A DNA stretch of 64,000 nucleotides from Planctomycetota bacterium. GTDB lineage: Bacteria > Planctomycetota > Phycisphaerae > Phycisphaerales > Zrk34. Both the position numbers and the translations under genes were made by a program. Position 1 is the stretch's first letter; each line of letters starts with the position of its first letter. Positions 54,608 to 63,404 of this stretch are shown here, piece by piece. The stretch is taken from assembly GCA_016125255.1 (NCBI GenBank), contig WGMD01000021.1, forward strand, positions 87,990 to 151,989, given 5' to 3'. The notes beneath the pieces were generated by a model. It had not been told where the DNA came from, did not search any database, and worked only from the letters and a program-made list of their open reading frames with translations.

Positions 54608-56520
54608 TGATCAATTCTCCAATGGCCGACGCGGCCGCGCCGACGCAACGTCACGATACCCATGAGCATCATCCCCGCCGACAGCCCCATCGGCGTCGGC
54701 ACGGGGTATGCCTCCACGGTGATGTTGTCGATGCCGAAGCCATCCGAAGCGTTGGAACTGCTGATGACGACCTGATCGAACGCGAAGTCGGTCGAGAAGT
54801 AGAGCGTGGTCGCGTTGAGGTTGGGAATGTTGCGGACATAGTACGCCTGCAGCTCGCCGTCGCGGAAGAAATTGAAAGTGAAATCCGCCACGGCCTGGTC
54901 GGCGAAGACGATGCCGATCAGGTTGAGCGTATGATCAAAACTCAAGGTATAGATCTGCCCGCCGCCAAACGTCGTCGACGCACCGTCCTGAATGACCAGG
55001 AACTGCGAGCCGTTGTAGAACAGCGCCTTGTTGTCGGGTGTCGCGTTATTGAATGCGTCGCTGGAGCCGGCGCCGCCGGTCGCCGTGACGGTCAGGCCCA
55101 GCGTCGGGAACGAACCGCTGAGCGACTGACCATTGGAGAATGACTCGAAGTCCACGACCTGGGGGTCGATGAAGTCGCTCAGCGCCGCATCATGCACGGC
55201 GTCAAAGAGAATGTTGTCGATGCCCCATCCGTCCCCCGCCGCTCCGCCGGAGATCACCACGCGATCGAACTCGGCGGCGCTTTCGACGACGAAGCGCGTC
55301 GTGGCGACCTGGGCGATGCTCTTGGTCTCGGACCCGATGAGCGTCGCGCCGTCATACATGTCGATCGTGAAATTGCCGGCGACCTGGTCGGTGAAGCTCA
55401 CGCCGAAGGCCTTGTGCCCGCGGGCGAAGTCGATGGTGAAACTGGTGGTTTCACCGAAGGTCGTCGTGTTCTCGTTGGCCTTGAGGATGAACATCTCGCT
55501 GGCGCTCGCGTACAGGGCCGCCCCGCTGCCGGCGTTGTTCTGCACGTCGGACCCGTTGGCGGCGACGGCGCTGACGCCGGAGATGCCCACATCGGAAAAG
55601 AGCGGCTCGGCGCCGGTGACGACGGTCTTATTGATCGCGTCATAATCGGAAAAGTCGATCGTGTACTCGCCGGTCACCGCGGCGGTCGAACTCTGATACG
55701 TCACAGGCACGACGTCGTACAGCTTCGTGCCGAGCTTCAGTTCGTCCACGGCCCACCGATCGTCGGACTCGTTGTTGGCCGTACGGATGCCGATGGCGGA
55801 AATGGTGTTCGAACTGGACCCGATCACGCCGGAGGAGTCGGGCGTCTGCAGCGCCGCGATGCTTCGCGCCGCCGCCCCGGCGTCAAACGCCCACAATTCC
55901 CACTTGTCATAGTCGTTGGCGTTCGTCGAGTTGCTGCCCTTGGACAGGTGCGCCACGATCAGGAACGCATTGGTCGACGTGCTGCCGCCGGCGGTGGCCC
56001 ATGACGACGAATTGGAGTTGCTCAGCCGTGCGACGAACTGGTTGTTGTTGGTCGTCTCGTCGTAGACGCCGATATTGCCGACCGTACCGTGCCCGCCGCT
56101 GGTAGTGTTGTCGAGCCACCAGACCGCAAAATCGTCGAGCGCGCTGTTGTTGGCGGAGGAGCCGGCGGTGCGCTGGATCAAAAAGCTCATGTACAGATCA
56201 TTGCCGCTGTAGCTCGAAGCGAGCGTCCGAGTGATCAGATTGTCGTTGTTGGTTCCCCCGATTTGAAGTGCCCGATCGCCCCCGTTGATCGAGTCGCCCT
56301 GCGTGAACGTATACGAGAGCGAACTGCCGGTCGTGTCGATGACTTGTTGGCCCGATACGGCGGCCCAGTTGGCGGACCACCCCGATCCCGAACCCTGCCC
56401 GTTGAGACTTGTCGCAGCCGTCAACCCCTCGAAAGACTCGTCCGCCAGCGGCGCCGCCCACGCTTGCGTCCCCATGAGCGCGATCAGCGCCCCCGCCCCG
56501 AACTTCATTCTCTTGCTCAT
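54604..56520 (-). CDS. Exported beta-rich protein with a PEP-CTERM-like tail, cassette B
   Basis: The 638-residue protein has a signal peptide (about 1-23) and at least three beta-sandwich units rich in Ser/Thr/Asn; two share motifs, FDRVVISGGAAGDGWGIDNI and FDQVVISSSNASDGFGIDNI. Such units are common in planctomycete sorting-signal proteins and may bind glycans. Near the C-terminus YPVPTPMGLSAGMMLMGIV is followed by a basic LRRRGR and then 9 more residues (VGHWRIDQ). Normal sorting tails stop soon after the basic part; here the extra comes from the overlap with the next gene. Start overlaps the FecR gene by ATGA. Confidence 0.8.
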   Translation of the reverse strand: MSKRMKFGAGALIALMGTQAWAAPLADESFEGLTAATSLNGQGSGSGWSANWAAVSGQQVIDTTGSSLSYTFTQGDSINGGDRALQIGGTNNDNLITRTLASSYSGNDLYMSFLIQRTAGSSANNSALDDFAVWWLDNTTSGGHGTVGNIGVYDETTNNNQFVARLSNSNSSSWATAGGSTSTNAFLIVAHLSKGSNSTNANDYDKWELWAFDAGAAARSIAALQTPDSSGVIGSSSNTISAIGIRTANNESDDRWAVDELKLGTKLYDVVPVTYQSSTAAVTGEYTIDFSDYDAINKTVVTGAEPLFSDVGISGVSAVAANGSDVQNNAGSGAALYASASEMFILKANENTTTFGETTSFTIDFARGHKAFGVSFTDQVAGNFTIDMYDGATLIGSETKSIAQVATTRFVVESAAEFDRVVISGGAAGDGWGIDNILFDAVHDAALSDFIDPQVVDFESFSNGQSLSGSFPTLGLTVTATGGAGSSDAFNNATPDNKALFYNGSQFLVIQDGASTTFGGGQIYTLSFDHTLNLIGIVFADQAVADFTFNFFRDGELQAYYVRNIPNLNATTLYFSTDFAFDQVVISSSNASDGFGIDNITVEAYPVPTPMGLSAGMMLMGIVTLRRRGRVGHWRIDQ

Positions 56521-57977
56521 TGCGATTCTCCTGTTTCGCGCTTCACTTTCCCCACGCCGAGGCGCGACGCCTCATCCGATTCATACACGCGCACATGACG
56601 GAACCACGCATCCGCCTTCCCGTGCGCATCGTCGTCCGCGAAGAACACGATCTGCTTCGCGCGGCCCTTGAAATGCTTGCCCATCGCCACACGGTACAAC
56701 TGCCACTGCGACGGCGCTTCGTCGCTGTAATAGGCGCTGCTCGCGGACGGATGCTGCTTGTCGTGACCGGCCAGCAGCAGCATGTGCCTGCCCGTGCCGA
56801 CGTTGTTATCGTCGTCCATCCCGATGCCGAGCATCTCGCCCGGCGCGTCGGAGCGGAACTCGAATTCGAGAATCGTCCGGTCCGTCACGTCATAATCGAC
56901 GTCGATGTGCTTCCACGCATTGCCCCAGATGTGCAGCGTGCCGTCGCCGTCGAGGAGCGCCGCATTGGTCGGCTGACCCATGATGCCGTCCTGATTGGAG
57001 TACGACGGCAGGCCGAACGGCGGGAACATCACGCGCCCGCCGGCGTCGAGCGAATGCCAGGTCGTCGGAATCGGCGGGTCGAAGCGGCCGTAGTGATTAT
57101 TGAATCGCGCGACCGTCGCCTCGTGCGGATCGAGCCGCACCGATTCGTCGTGATTGACGGTCACCAGCGCCGGCGCCCGCCTGGCGTCGCCCGGCAGCGT
57201 CGCCATCACCTTGCCTTCCATCACATGCACCTCGACCCGCCCCGCGTCGTCGACGTTGACGTCGAACACGGTGCCAAGATCGGTGATCGAAATGCCCGCG
57301 GCGTTGATGGTGAACCCGCTCGTGCCTTCCTGCACGGCGATCGTCACCCGCCCGCGCGTCAGTTCCATGTGCATCGCATCGATGAGTCGCGCCTGCACCT
57401 TGCCGATGAAGCTCACGTTCACGCCCGACAGCAGGTACACCTCCGACCGTCCGCCCTCGGAGTTCATCGGGCCGGCGCTGAGCGACTGGCCCTGCGTCAA
57501 TGCTTCGTCGTCGCCTGCGGCGCCGGAGCGCCAGAGCGTGTCTTCGCCCTGCACGACGACGCCGACCGCCGGCCCGTCATCGTGATGACGCGCCGCCGTC
57601 GTATCCGTGTCGCGCTCGCCGCGCCATGTCTGCATCACGTAGCCGACGCTGACGATCAGCGCGATCGCCGCCGCCAGCGCCGTGATCGGCCGGCGCCATC
57701 GCGTCCGCGGCCGCAGCGCCGCTTCGTGCGCCGTCGAAACCGCCGAGTCGATCCGGCTCACCGTCGCGCGCCGCCGCAGCGACTCGCGCATCGACAAACG
57801 CTGCTCCGCGATTTTCACCAGCAGGTTCGCCGCCGTGCCGTCCGATGCGATCGTGTCCGAAAGCTGCGCGATGTCCGCGTCGCTCGCCGACTGATCGAGG
57901 TAGCGCAGAATCAGCTCGATCGTCGCGTCGCGGGCGTCGCCGGGCTGGGCTTCGAAAATTTCCATCGCATCGCTCAT
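56517..57977 (-). CDS. FecR-like membrane regulator of cassette B
   Basis: The 486-residue protein has an N-terminal cytoplasmic part with RDATIELILRYLDQSASDAD, one membrane helix (about 96-117, ITALAAAIALIVSVGYVM) and an outside FecR-like domain (about 160-290; GPMNSEGGRSEVYLLSGVNV, INAAGISITDLGTVFDVNV). A beta-rich C-terminal part (about 300-470) may be a ligand-binding unit of unknown type. It is predicted to hold or release the sigma factor encoded just before it; the two overlap by ATGA. Compared with cassette A it lacks a recognisable LamG domain. Confidence 0.85.
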   Translation of the reverse strand: MSDAMEIFEAQPGDARDATIELILRYLDQSASDADIAQLSDTIASDGTAANLLVKIAEQRLSMRESLRRRATVSRIDSAVSTAHEAALRPRTRWRRPITALAAAIALIVSVGYVMQTWRGERDTDTTAARHHDDGPAVGVVVQGEDTLWRSGAAGDDEALTQGQSLSAGPMNSEGGRSEVYLLSGVNVSFIGKVQARLIDAMHMELTRGRVTIAVQEGTSGFTINAAGISITDLGTVFDVNVDDAGRVEVHVMEGKVMATLPGDARRAPALVTVNHDESVRLDPHEATVARFNNHYGRFDPPIPTTWHSLDAGGRVMFPPFGLPSYSNQDGIMGQPTNAALLDGDGTLHIWGNAWKHIDVDYDVTDRTILEFEFRSDAPGEMLGIGMDDDNNVGTGRHMLLLAGHDKQHPSASSAYYSDEAPSQWQLYRVAMGKHFKGRAKQIVFFADDDAHGKADAWFRHVRVYESDEASRLGVGKVKRETGESQ

Positions 57978-58501
57978 CGTGTATCCGTCCGTCGGCCGAG
58001 CCGCTCATCGACGCAGTCGGCCAGCGTGCGATGAATGCGGCTCAAGGCCACATAGATCGTGTTCAGTTTCCGCCCCACCTTCGCTGCCAGATCCGTCCCG
58101 CTCACGCCTTCGCCGTAGCGCAGTTCGACGAGCCGGCGGGCGTACGGGCTCAGTCCGTCAATGCAGTCGCGCAGCGCATCGGAGCGATCGCTTTGCTCGT
58201 GCGTCGCCGGCTGGGCCCAGACCTGTTCGAGTTTGTCGAGCACCGCATCGTTGAAAACGATCGGCCGGCGCGCCAGTTTCCGCACCGCCGCGATGCCGTG
58301 AAACCGAGCCGCCTGCCGCAGCCACGCCTCCAGATGCTTCACATCCGAAATCTCGCCTCGCTTCCGCAACACCGCCACGCTCACTTCCTGAAACACATCC
58401 TCCGCCAGGTGCTCATCGCGCACGATGACCTCCAGATACGACAACAGGGCGATCCGTTGTCGCCAAAGCTCGCGTACGATCGTGGCCTCATCCAGCGCCA
58501 T
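57974..58501 (-). CDS. ECF sigma factor of cassette B
   Basis: The 175-residue sigma-70 family factor shows region 2 in LSYLEVIVRDEHLAEDVFQE and region 4 in RRLVELRYGEGVSGTDLAAK. It resembles the cassette A sigma factor over its whole length (shared VRDEHL/VGDEHL, LRYxEG and the C-terminal CVxxR). It begins cassette B and should direct transcription of the run to 47481. The 191-base spacer to the divergent MFS gene must hold its promoter, but I see no clear -35/-10 pair. Confidence 0.9.
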   Translation of the reverse strand: MALDEATIVRELWRQRIALLSYLEVIVRDEHLAEDVFQEVSVAVLRKRGEISDVKHLEAWLRQAARFHGIAAVRKLARRPIVFNDAVLDKLEQVWAQPATHEQSDRSDALRDCIDGLSPYARRLVELRYGEGVSGTDLAAKVGRKLNTIYVALSRIHRTLADCVDERLGRRTDTR

Positions 58502-58692
58502 GCATCTGCTCCATCCTTTAATAGCGCGCCGCCCGACGGACTTTACATGAGCGGCCCCAATAATTTTCCGCCGGCTTTCCGGCAGACCTATCCAAAGATA
58601 ACATCAATGGTTACATCCCACCGCCGGCAAACGCCTCTTCGGAGCCGCTCATCGAACCCTCTGATCCATCCCCGGTTCCCCCGCCCTCGCCG

Positions 58693-59886
58693 ATGGCCCG
58701 ACTCATCGACTTCCTGGGCATCCGACGCAGCATCGTCGGCCTGCTGAGCATGGTCATCCTCGTCGGCCTCGGCGAGCACATGGCCGAGCAGTTCCTCCCG
58801 CTCTACCTCGTCGCGCTCGGCGGCGGATTCATCTCCGTCGGCTTCCTCAACGGCATGGACAATCTGCTGGGCGCGATCTACTCCTACTTCGGCGGATACC
58901 TCTCCGACCGCCTCGGCGACAAACGCGCTCTGCTTCTGTTCAACATCCTTTCGATGATCGGATTCCTGATCGTCGCGCTGATCCCGACGTGGCAGGCCGT
59001 GCTCGGCGGCGCGGTGCTGTTTCTTTCATGGACCGCCATCTCACTGCCTTCCACCATGAGTCTCGTCGCCCGCGTCCTGCCCAAGAACAAGCGCACCATG
59101 GGCGTGTCCGTCCATTCGCTCGTCCGCCGCGTGCCCATGGCGCTGGGCCCGATCATCGGCGGTGCGTGCATCGGCGTCTGGGGCGTCGAAGCCGGCGTGC
59201 GGATCGCCTTCGTGTTCGCGCTGGCGATGGCGATCGTCGCGGCGATCGCGCAGCAGGTGCTCATCGAAGACGATCCCAAACGCGACGCCCCGCCGGCGCG
59301 CCGCCTCGCATCCTGGTCCGACCTCGATGGCGATCTGCGGCGTCTGCTCATCGCCGACATCCTCGTGCGGTTCAGCGAGCAGATTCCCTACGCCTTCGTC
59401 GTCATCTGGGCCGTGGGCACCGCCGATCATCCCGGGCCGATCAACTCGCTCGAGTTCGGCGTCCTGCGCACGATCGAAATGGCCACCGCGATCCTCATCT
59501 ACATTCCCGTCGCCTACCTCGCCGACCGCGGACACAAAAAGCCCTTCGTCGTCATCACCTTCATGTTCTTCACCGCCTTCCCCCTCGTGCTGCTGTATTC
59601 GCATTCGATGACGATGCTCGTGATCGCCTTCATCGTGCGCGGCCTCAAGGAGTTCGGCGAGCCGACGCGAAAAGCCCTCATCATGGACCTCGCCCCCGAC
59701 GATCGCAAAGCCGCCGTGTTCGGGCTTTACTACCTGATCCGCGACGTGATCGTCTCCATCGCGGCGTTCGGCGGGGCGTTCCTCTGGCAACATTCGCCGG
59801 CGACGAATCTCCTCGCCGCCTTCGCCTGCGGCGTGATCGGCACCCTCTGGTTCGCCGCCTTCGGCCGCGATCTGAAGCGCGCGTGA
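58693..59886 (+). CDS. MFS transporter
   Basis: The 397-residue protein has about twelve hydrophobic helices in two halves and the major-facilitator loop after helix 2 (FGGYLSDRLGDKRALLLFNI). The second half repeats it weakly as IPVAYLADRGHKKPFVVITF. The charged region at about 195-215 (DDPKRDAPPARRL) is the usual middle loop. The substrate cannot be told. It is transcribed away from cassette B and ends 65 bases before the oxidoreductase gene, so these two could be joined. Confidence 0.88.
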   Translation: MARLIDFLGIRRSIVGLLSMVILVGLGEHMAEQFLPLYLVALGGGFISVGFLNGMDNLLGAIYSYFGGYLSDRLGDKRALLLFNILSMIGFLIVALIPTWQAVLGGAVLFLSWTAISLPSTMSLVARVLPKNKRTMGVSVHSLVRRVPMALGPIIGGACIGVWGVEAGVRIAFVFALAMAIVAAIAQQVLIEDDPKRDAPPARRLASWSDLDGDLRRLLIADILVRFSEQIPYAFVVIWAVGTADHPGPINSLEFGVLRTIEMATAILIYIPVAYLADRGHKKPFVVITFMFFTAFPLVLLYSHSMTMLVIAFIVRGLKEFGEPTRKALIMDLAPDDRKAAVFGLYYLIRDVIVSIAAFGGAFLWQHSPATNLLAAFACGVIGTLWFAAFGRDLKRA

Positions 59887-59951
59887 TCACACTCATTCGC
59901 AATGCGGCCGGCGATCGTCGGGTATGATCTGAAGTCACGAGGACACGCCGC

Positions 59952-61874
59952 ATGCGATCAATCGTTCCCGCCGTCATCGGACTACTGCTGTGCCGGCTCG
60001 CCGCGCCGTGTTGGGCCGAGGCGCGTGTCGTCTCGGTCGATGTGTGCATCTACACCGCCACGCCCTCGGGCATTCTCGCCGCCGTCGCCGCGAAGCAAGC
60101 CGGTCGTTCGGTCATCATCGTCGAACCCGGCCGATGGGTCGGCGGCATGCTCGGCGCAGGCCTCAAACCCATGCAGGACTGCCCCAACTTCGCCGCCACC
60201 GGCGGCATGACGCATGACCTGCTCGCTTCGCTCGGTCAGCCCCACGATGACTCCCCGCGCCGCAGCACCAGCCAGCTCAACCCCCGCGACATCGAAGCCG
60301 ACTTCGCCGCCCTGCTCCACCAGCACGGCGTCGAAGTGATCTTCGATCATCGCATCGCGTCATGCGACAAGCGCGGACCGACGATCGCCGCCGCCTTGTT
60401 CGACCGGGCCCCGTTCGACGAACTGGGCTGCCCGGTCGCCGAACCCACCGAGCGCGGCGACCTGCGCGTGACGGCGAAAGTGTTCATCGACGCCGGGTAC
60501 GAAGGCGACCTGATGGCGGCGGCGGGCGTGTCGTATCGCACCGGGCGCGAAGCGGCGGACGCCTTCGATGAACCCTACGCCGGCGTGCAGCCGCCGATGG
60601 AACTCGCCCCGATCGACCCGTTCGTCGAACCCGGCCGCCCCGACAGCGGACTGCTCAAGTGGGTCGAGAACGATCACGGCAAGCCCCTCGGCGCCGCCGA
60701 CGAATACACGCAGGCCTACAACTACCGCTACTACACCACCGCCGACCCCGACCATCGCATTCCCATCTCGCCCCCGCCCAACTACGCGCCCGCCGACTTC
60801 GAACTCGTCGGCCGATACGTCGCCTACCTCGTGCAGGCGACCGATGACCCGAAGAAGCTCCACGATCAACTCGTGGGCATCTGCCCGGGGTGGAGGAATT
60901 CGGGCGAATGGAATTATCAAAGGTCTTCGCTCTTTTCGATGGCGCCCGTCGGCGTGAGCCAGATCTACGCCGATGCAAACGCCGCCGAAAAGGCCCGCAT
61001 CTGGAAGCTGCATCAAAACTATCTGCGCGGGCTCTTCGAATTCATGCGCACCGATCCCCGCGTGCCCCAAAGCTATCGCGATGAGCTTGCACAACTCGGT
61101 CTCGACGATCGCATCCACCCCGATACGCACGGCTGGCCGCACCAGCTCTACATCCGCGTCGCCCGCCGCCTCAAAGGCCGCTACACCATCACCGCTCACG
61201 ACGTCTACAACAAACACAGCGACATCGATGACCCGATCGGCCTCGCCCAGTACGGCATCGACACGTACCCGGCGCGCCGCATCTGGATCGAGCGCGACGG
61301 ACAAATCTTCGTCGGCCTCGAAGGAAAAATGTTCGTCGGCGGCAACAAGGGACCGACGAATGTGCCTTACCCGATCCCCTATCGCGCCATCACCCCCCGC
61401 GCCGACGAATGCACCAACCTGCTCGTGCCCGTGTGTTTCTCCGCGACGCACCTGGGCTACGCCTCGGCTCGCATGGAGCCCGTCTTCATGATCTGCGGCC
61501 AATCCGCCGGCATCGCCGCCGCGCAGGCAATCGCGCAAAACGCCGCCGTGCAGAACATCGACATGACCCAATTCGAATCCGCCCTTCAGCACGCCGGTCA
61601 GAAACTCCGATGGGACGGCCAGCGCGATCGATCGACTGACGACGACGCCGGCGACTCCGCCCTGACGTTCGCCCGCCTGCTCGGCGCCGCCGACCGCGAT
61701 GGCGACAAGCGGGTTTCACCCGAGGAATGGAACGCCGACAAGCCCGGCTGGGAATGGCTCTTCGCCGTCATCGACACCGATCACAACCATCGGATCGACG
61801 CCAACGAGTACGACGCCTTTCAGAAGTACAAAGCGGCGCACCCCGACTGGCGGAAGCTGCGGCCGGCCCAATGA
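59952..61874 (+). CDS. Exported FAD-dependent oxidoreductase with C-terminal EF-hands
   Basis: The 640-residue protein has a signal peptide (about 1-23) and an FAD-dependent oxidoreductase domain: the beta-alpha-beta nucleotide fold at the start (YTATPSGILAAVAAKQAG, lacking some of the usual Gly residues), a GYEGDLMAAAGVSY segment and the late FMICGQSAGIAAAQAI motif. It ends with two EF-hand calcium sites, DRDGDKRVSPEEW (581-593) and DTDHNHRIDANEY (608-620). Planctomycetes use EF-hand domains on many exported proteins. Its substrate is unknown. It ends 15 bases before the convergent comM gene. Confidence 0.87.
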   Translation: MRSIVPAVIGLLLCRLAAPCWAEARVVSVDVCIYTATPSGILAAVAAKQAGRSVIIVEPGRWVGGMLGAGLKPMQDCPNFAATGGMTHDLLASLGQPHDDSPRRSTSQLNPRDIEADFAALLHQHGVEVIFDHRIASCDKRGPTIAAALFDRAPFDELGCPVAEPTERGDLRVTAKVFIDAGYEGDLMAAAGVSYRTGREAADAFDEPYAGVQPPMELAPIDPFVEPGRPDSGLLKWVENDHGKPLGAADEYTQAYNYRYYTTADPDHRIPISPPPNYAPADFELVGRYVAYLVQATDDPKKLHDQLVGICPGWRNSGEWNYQRSSLFSMAPVGVSQIYADANAAEKARIWKLHQNYLRGLFEFMRTDPRVPQSYRDELAQLGLDDRIHPDTHGWPHQLYIRVARRLKGRYTITAHDVYNKHSDIDDPIGLAQYGIDTYPARRIWIERDGQIFVGLEGKMFVGGNKGPTNVPYPIPYRAITPRADECTNLLVPVCFSATHLGYASARMEPVFMICGQSAGIAAAQAIAQNAAVQNIDMTQFESALQHAGQKLRWDGQRDRSTDDDAGDSALTFARLLGAADRDGDKRVSPEEWNADKPGWEWLFAVIDTDHNHRIDANEYDAFQKYKAAHPDWRKLRPAQ

Positions 61875-61889
61875 TGCGAACATCGCGCG

Positions 61890-63404
61890 TCAGAATTTGC
61901 GATCCAGCAGCCGATACTGAATCGCCTCTCCGACATGGTCCACGCTGATCGCCTCCGCCCCGGCCAGGTCGGCGATCGTCCGCGCGACGCGACGCACCTT
62001 GTCGTACGCCCGGGCCGAGAGCCCCAGTTCCGTCATCGCACGCTGCATGAGCTGCGATCCCGCCGCGTCGAACACCGCCAGCTTGTCCAGCTCGCGCCCG
62101 CGCAGATGGCTGTTCGTCCGCAGCGGTCCGCCGTTGCGCTGCGACTGAATCTGCCGGGCGCGCATCACCTCCGAACGCATCGTCGCCGAGTTCGTCCCCG
62201 TCGGTTTCGTCGCGAGCTGATCGTACGGCACGCGCGGCACTTCGATGTGAATATCAATGCGATCCACCAGCGGACCCGACACGCGCGACAGATACTTGTC
62301 CATCTGCTGCTGAGACGCCTCGTCCGTCGCGAACTCGCCGCCCGGCGTCGGGTTCATGGCGGCGACCAACATGAACCGCGCCGGAAATCGAATCGTCGAA
62401 TGCGCCCGCGCCACCGTCACGACCGCGTCTTCGAGCGGCTGACGCAGCGTCTCCAGCACGCCCCGCGGAAACTCGGGCATCTCGTCCAGAAATAGAATCC
62501 CGTGATGGGCCAGACTCACCTCGCCCGGCCTCGGAATCGCCCCGCCGCCGACGATGGCGGGGCTCGAAGCCGTGTGATGCGGCATCCGAACAGGACGACG
62601 CGCCATCAGCGACGTCCCACGCTCGATCAGTCCCGCCGCCGAATAAATCCGCGTCGTCTCCAACGCCTCATCCCGAGACAGCGGCGGTAAAATCCCCGGC
62701 AACGCCTTGGCCATCATCGTCTTGCCCGTCCCCGCCGGACCGATCATCAGCACGTTATGACCCCCCGCCGCCGAAATCGTCAGCGCCCGCTTGACCGCCT
62801 CCTGACCCCGCACATCCGCGAAGTCGATCTCCGCCGCCGTGTCGACAATCACACGCTCCGCATCCATCTCCGGCAACGGCTCCAGCGCACGCACATCATT
62901 CAGATGCCCCACCACGCTCGTGAGCGAATCCGCCGGATAAACCTCGATCCCCCCGACCGCCGCCGCTTCGGCGGCGTTGTCGAGCGGGACAATAATGCCC
63001 CGCACGCCCAGTTGCCGCGCCAGCATCGCCATGCTGATCACGCCCCGCACCGGACGCAGCCGCCCGTCCAGCGCCAGTTCGCTGGCCATGAGCAGGTCGC
63101 GATGATGCTGCGTCTCGATGGTCTGATTGGCGATGAGCAGGCCGACCGCGATCGGCAGGTCGTACATCGGCCCTTCCTTCTTCACATCCGCCGGCGCCAG
63201 ATTCACCAGCAGCCGCGACACCGGAAAAGGAAACCCGCAATTCATCGTCGCCGCCCGGACGCGCTCAATCGACTCCTTCACCGACGCGTCCGGCAAGCCG
63301 ACAATCGTCGTCTTCGTCAATCCTCTGTCAGCGACGTCGACTTCGATCTCGCACGGCGCAGCTTCGATCCCCTGGAGCACAAAACTATGAACCTGTGAAA
63401 GCAT
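61890..63404 (-). CDS. comM: ComM/YifB family magnesium-chelatase-like AAA+ protein
   Basis: The 504-residue protein has an N-terminal Lon-protease-like fold (about 1-170, LPDASVKESIERVRAA) and an AAA+ ATPase with Walker A GPAGTGKT (222-229) and Walker B ILFLDE (303-308). The C-terminal ELGLSARAYDKVRRVARTIA segment is the Mg-chelatase C-terminal part. ComM is a helicase that moves branches during natural transformation in several gram-negatives. Length fits. It is convergent with the FAD oxidoreductase gene. Confidence 0.93.
   Translation of the reverse strand: MLSQVHSFVLQGIEAAPCEIEVDVADRGLTKTTIVGLPDASVKESIERVRAATMNCGFPFPVSRLLVNLAPADVKKEGPMYDLPIAVGLLIANQTIETQHHRDLLMASELALDGRLRPVRGVISMAMLARQLGVRGIIVPLDNAAEAAAVGGIEVYPADSLTSVVGHLNDVRALEPLPEMDAERVIVDTAAEIDFADVRGQEAVKRALTISAAGGHNVLMIGPAGTGKTMMAKALPGILPPLSRDEALETTRIYSAAGLIERGTSLMARRPVRMPHHTASSPAIVGGGAIPRPGEVSLAHHGILFLDEMPEFPRGVLETLRQPLEDAVVTVARAHSTIRFPARFMLVAAMNPTPGGEFATDEASQQQMDKYLSRVSGPLVDRIDIHIEVPRVPYDQLATKPTGTNSATMRSEVMRARQIQSQRNGGPLRTNSHLRGRELDKLAVFDAAGSQLMQRAMTELGLSARAYDKVRRVARTIADLAGAEAISVDHVGEAIQYRLLDRKF

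Noticed and set aside
56520..58034. A plus-strand open frame of 504 residues, His/Arg-rich
   Set aside because: It is antisense to the FecR regulator and the sigma gene, whose motifs and overlaps are clear.
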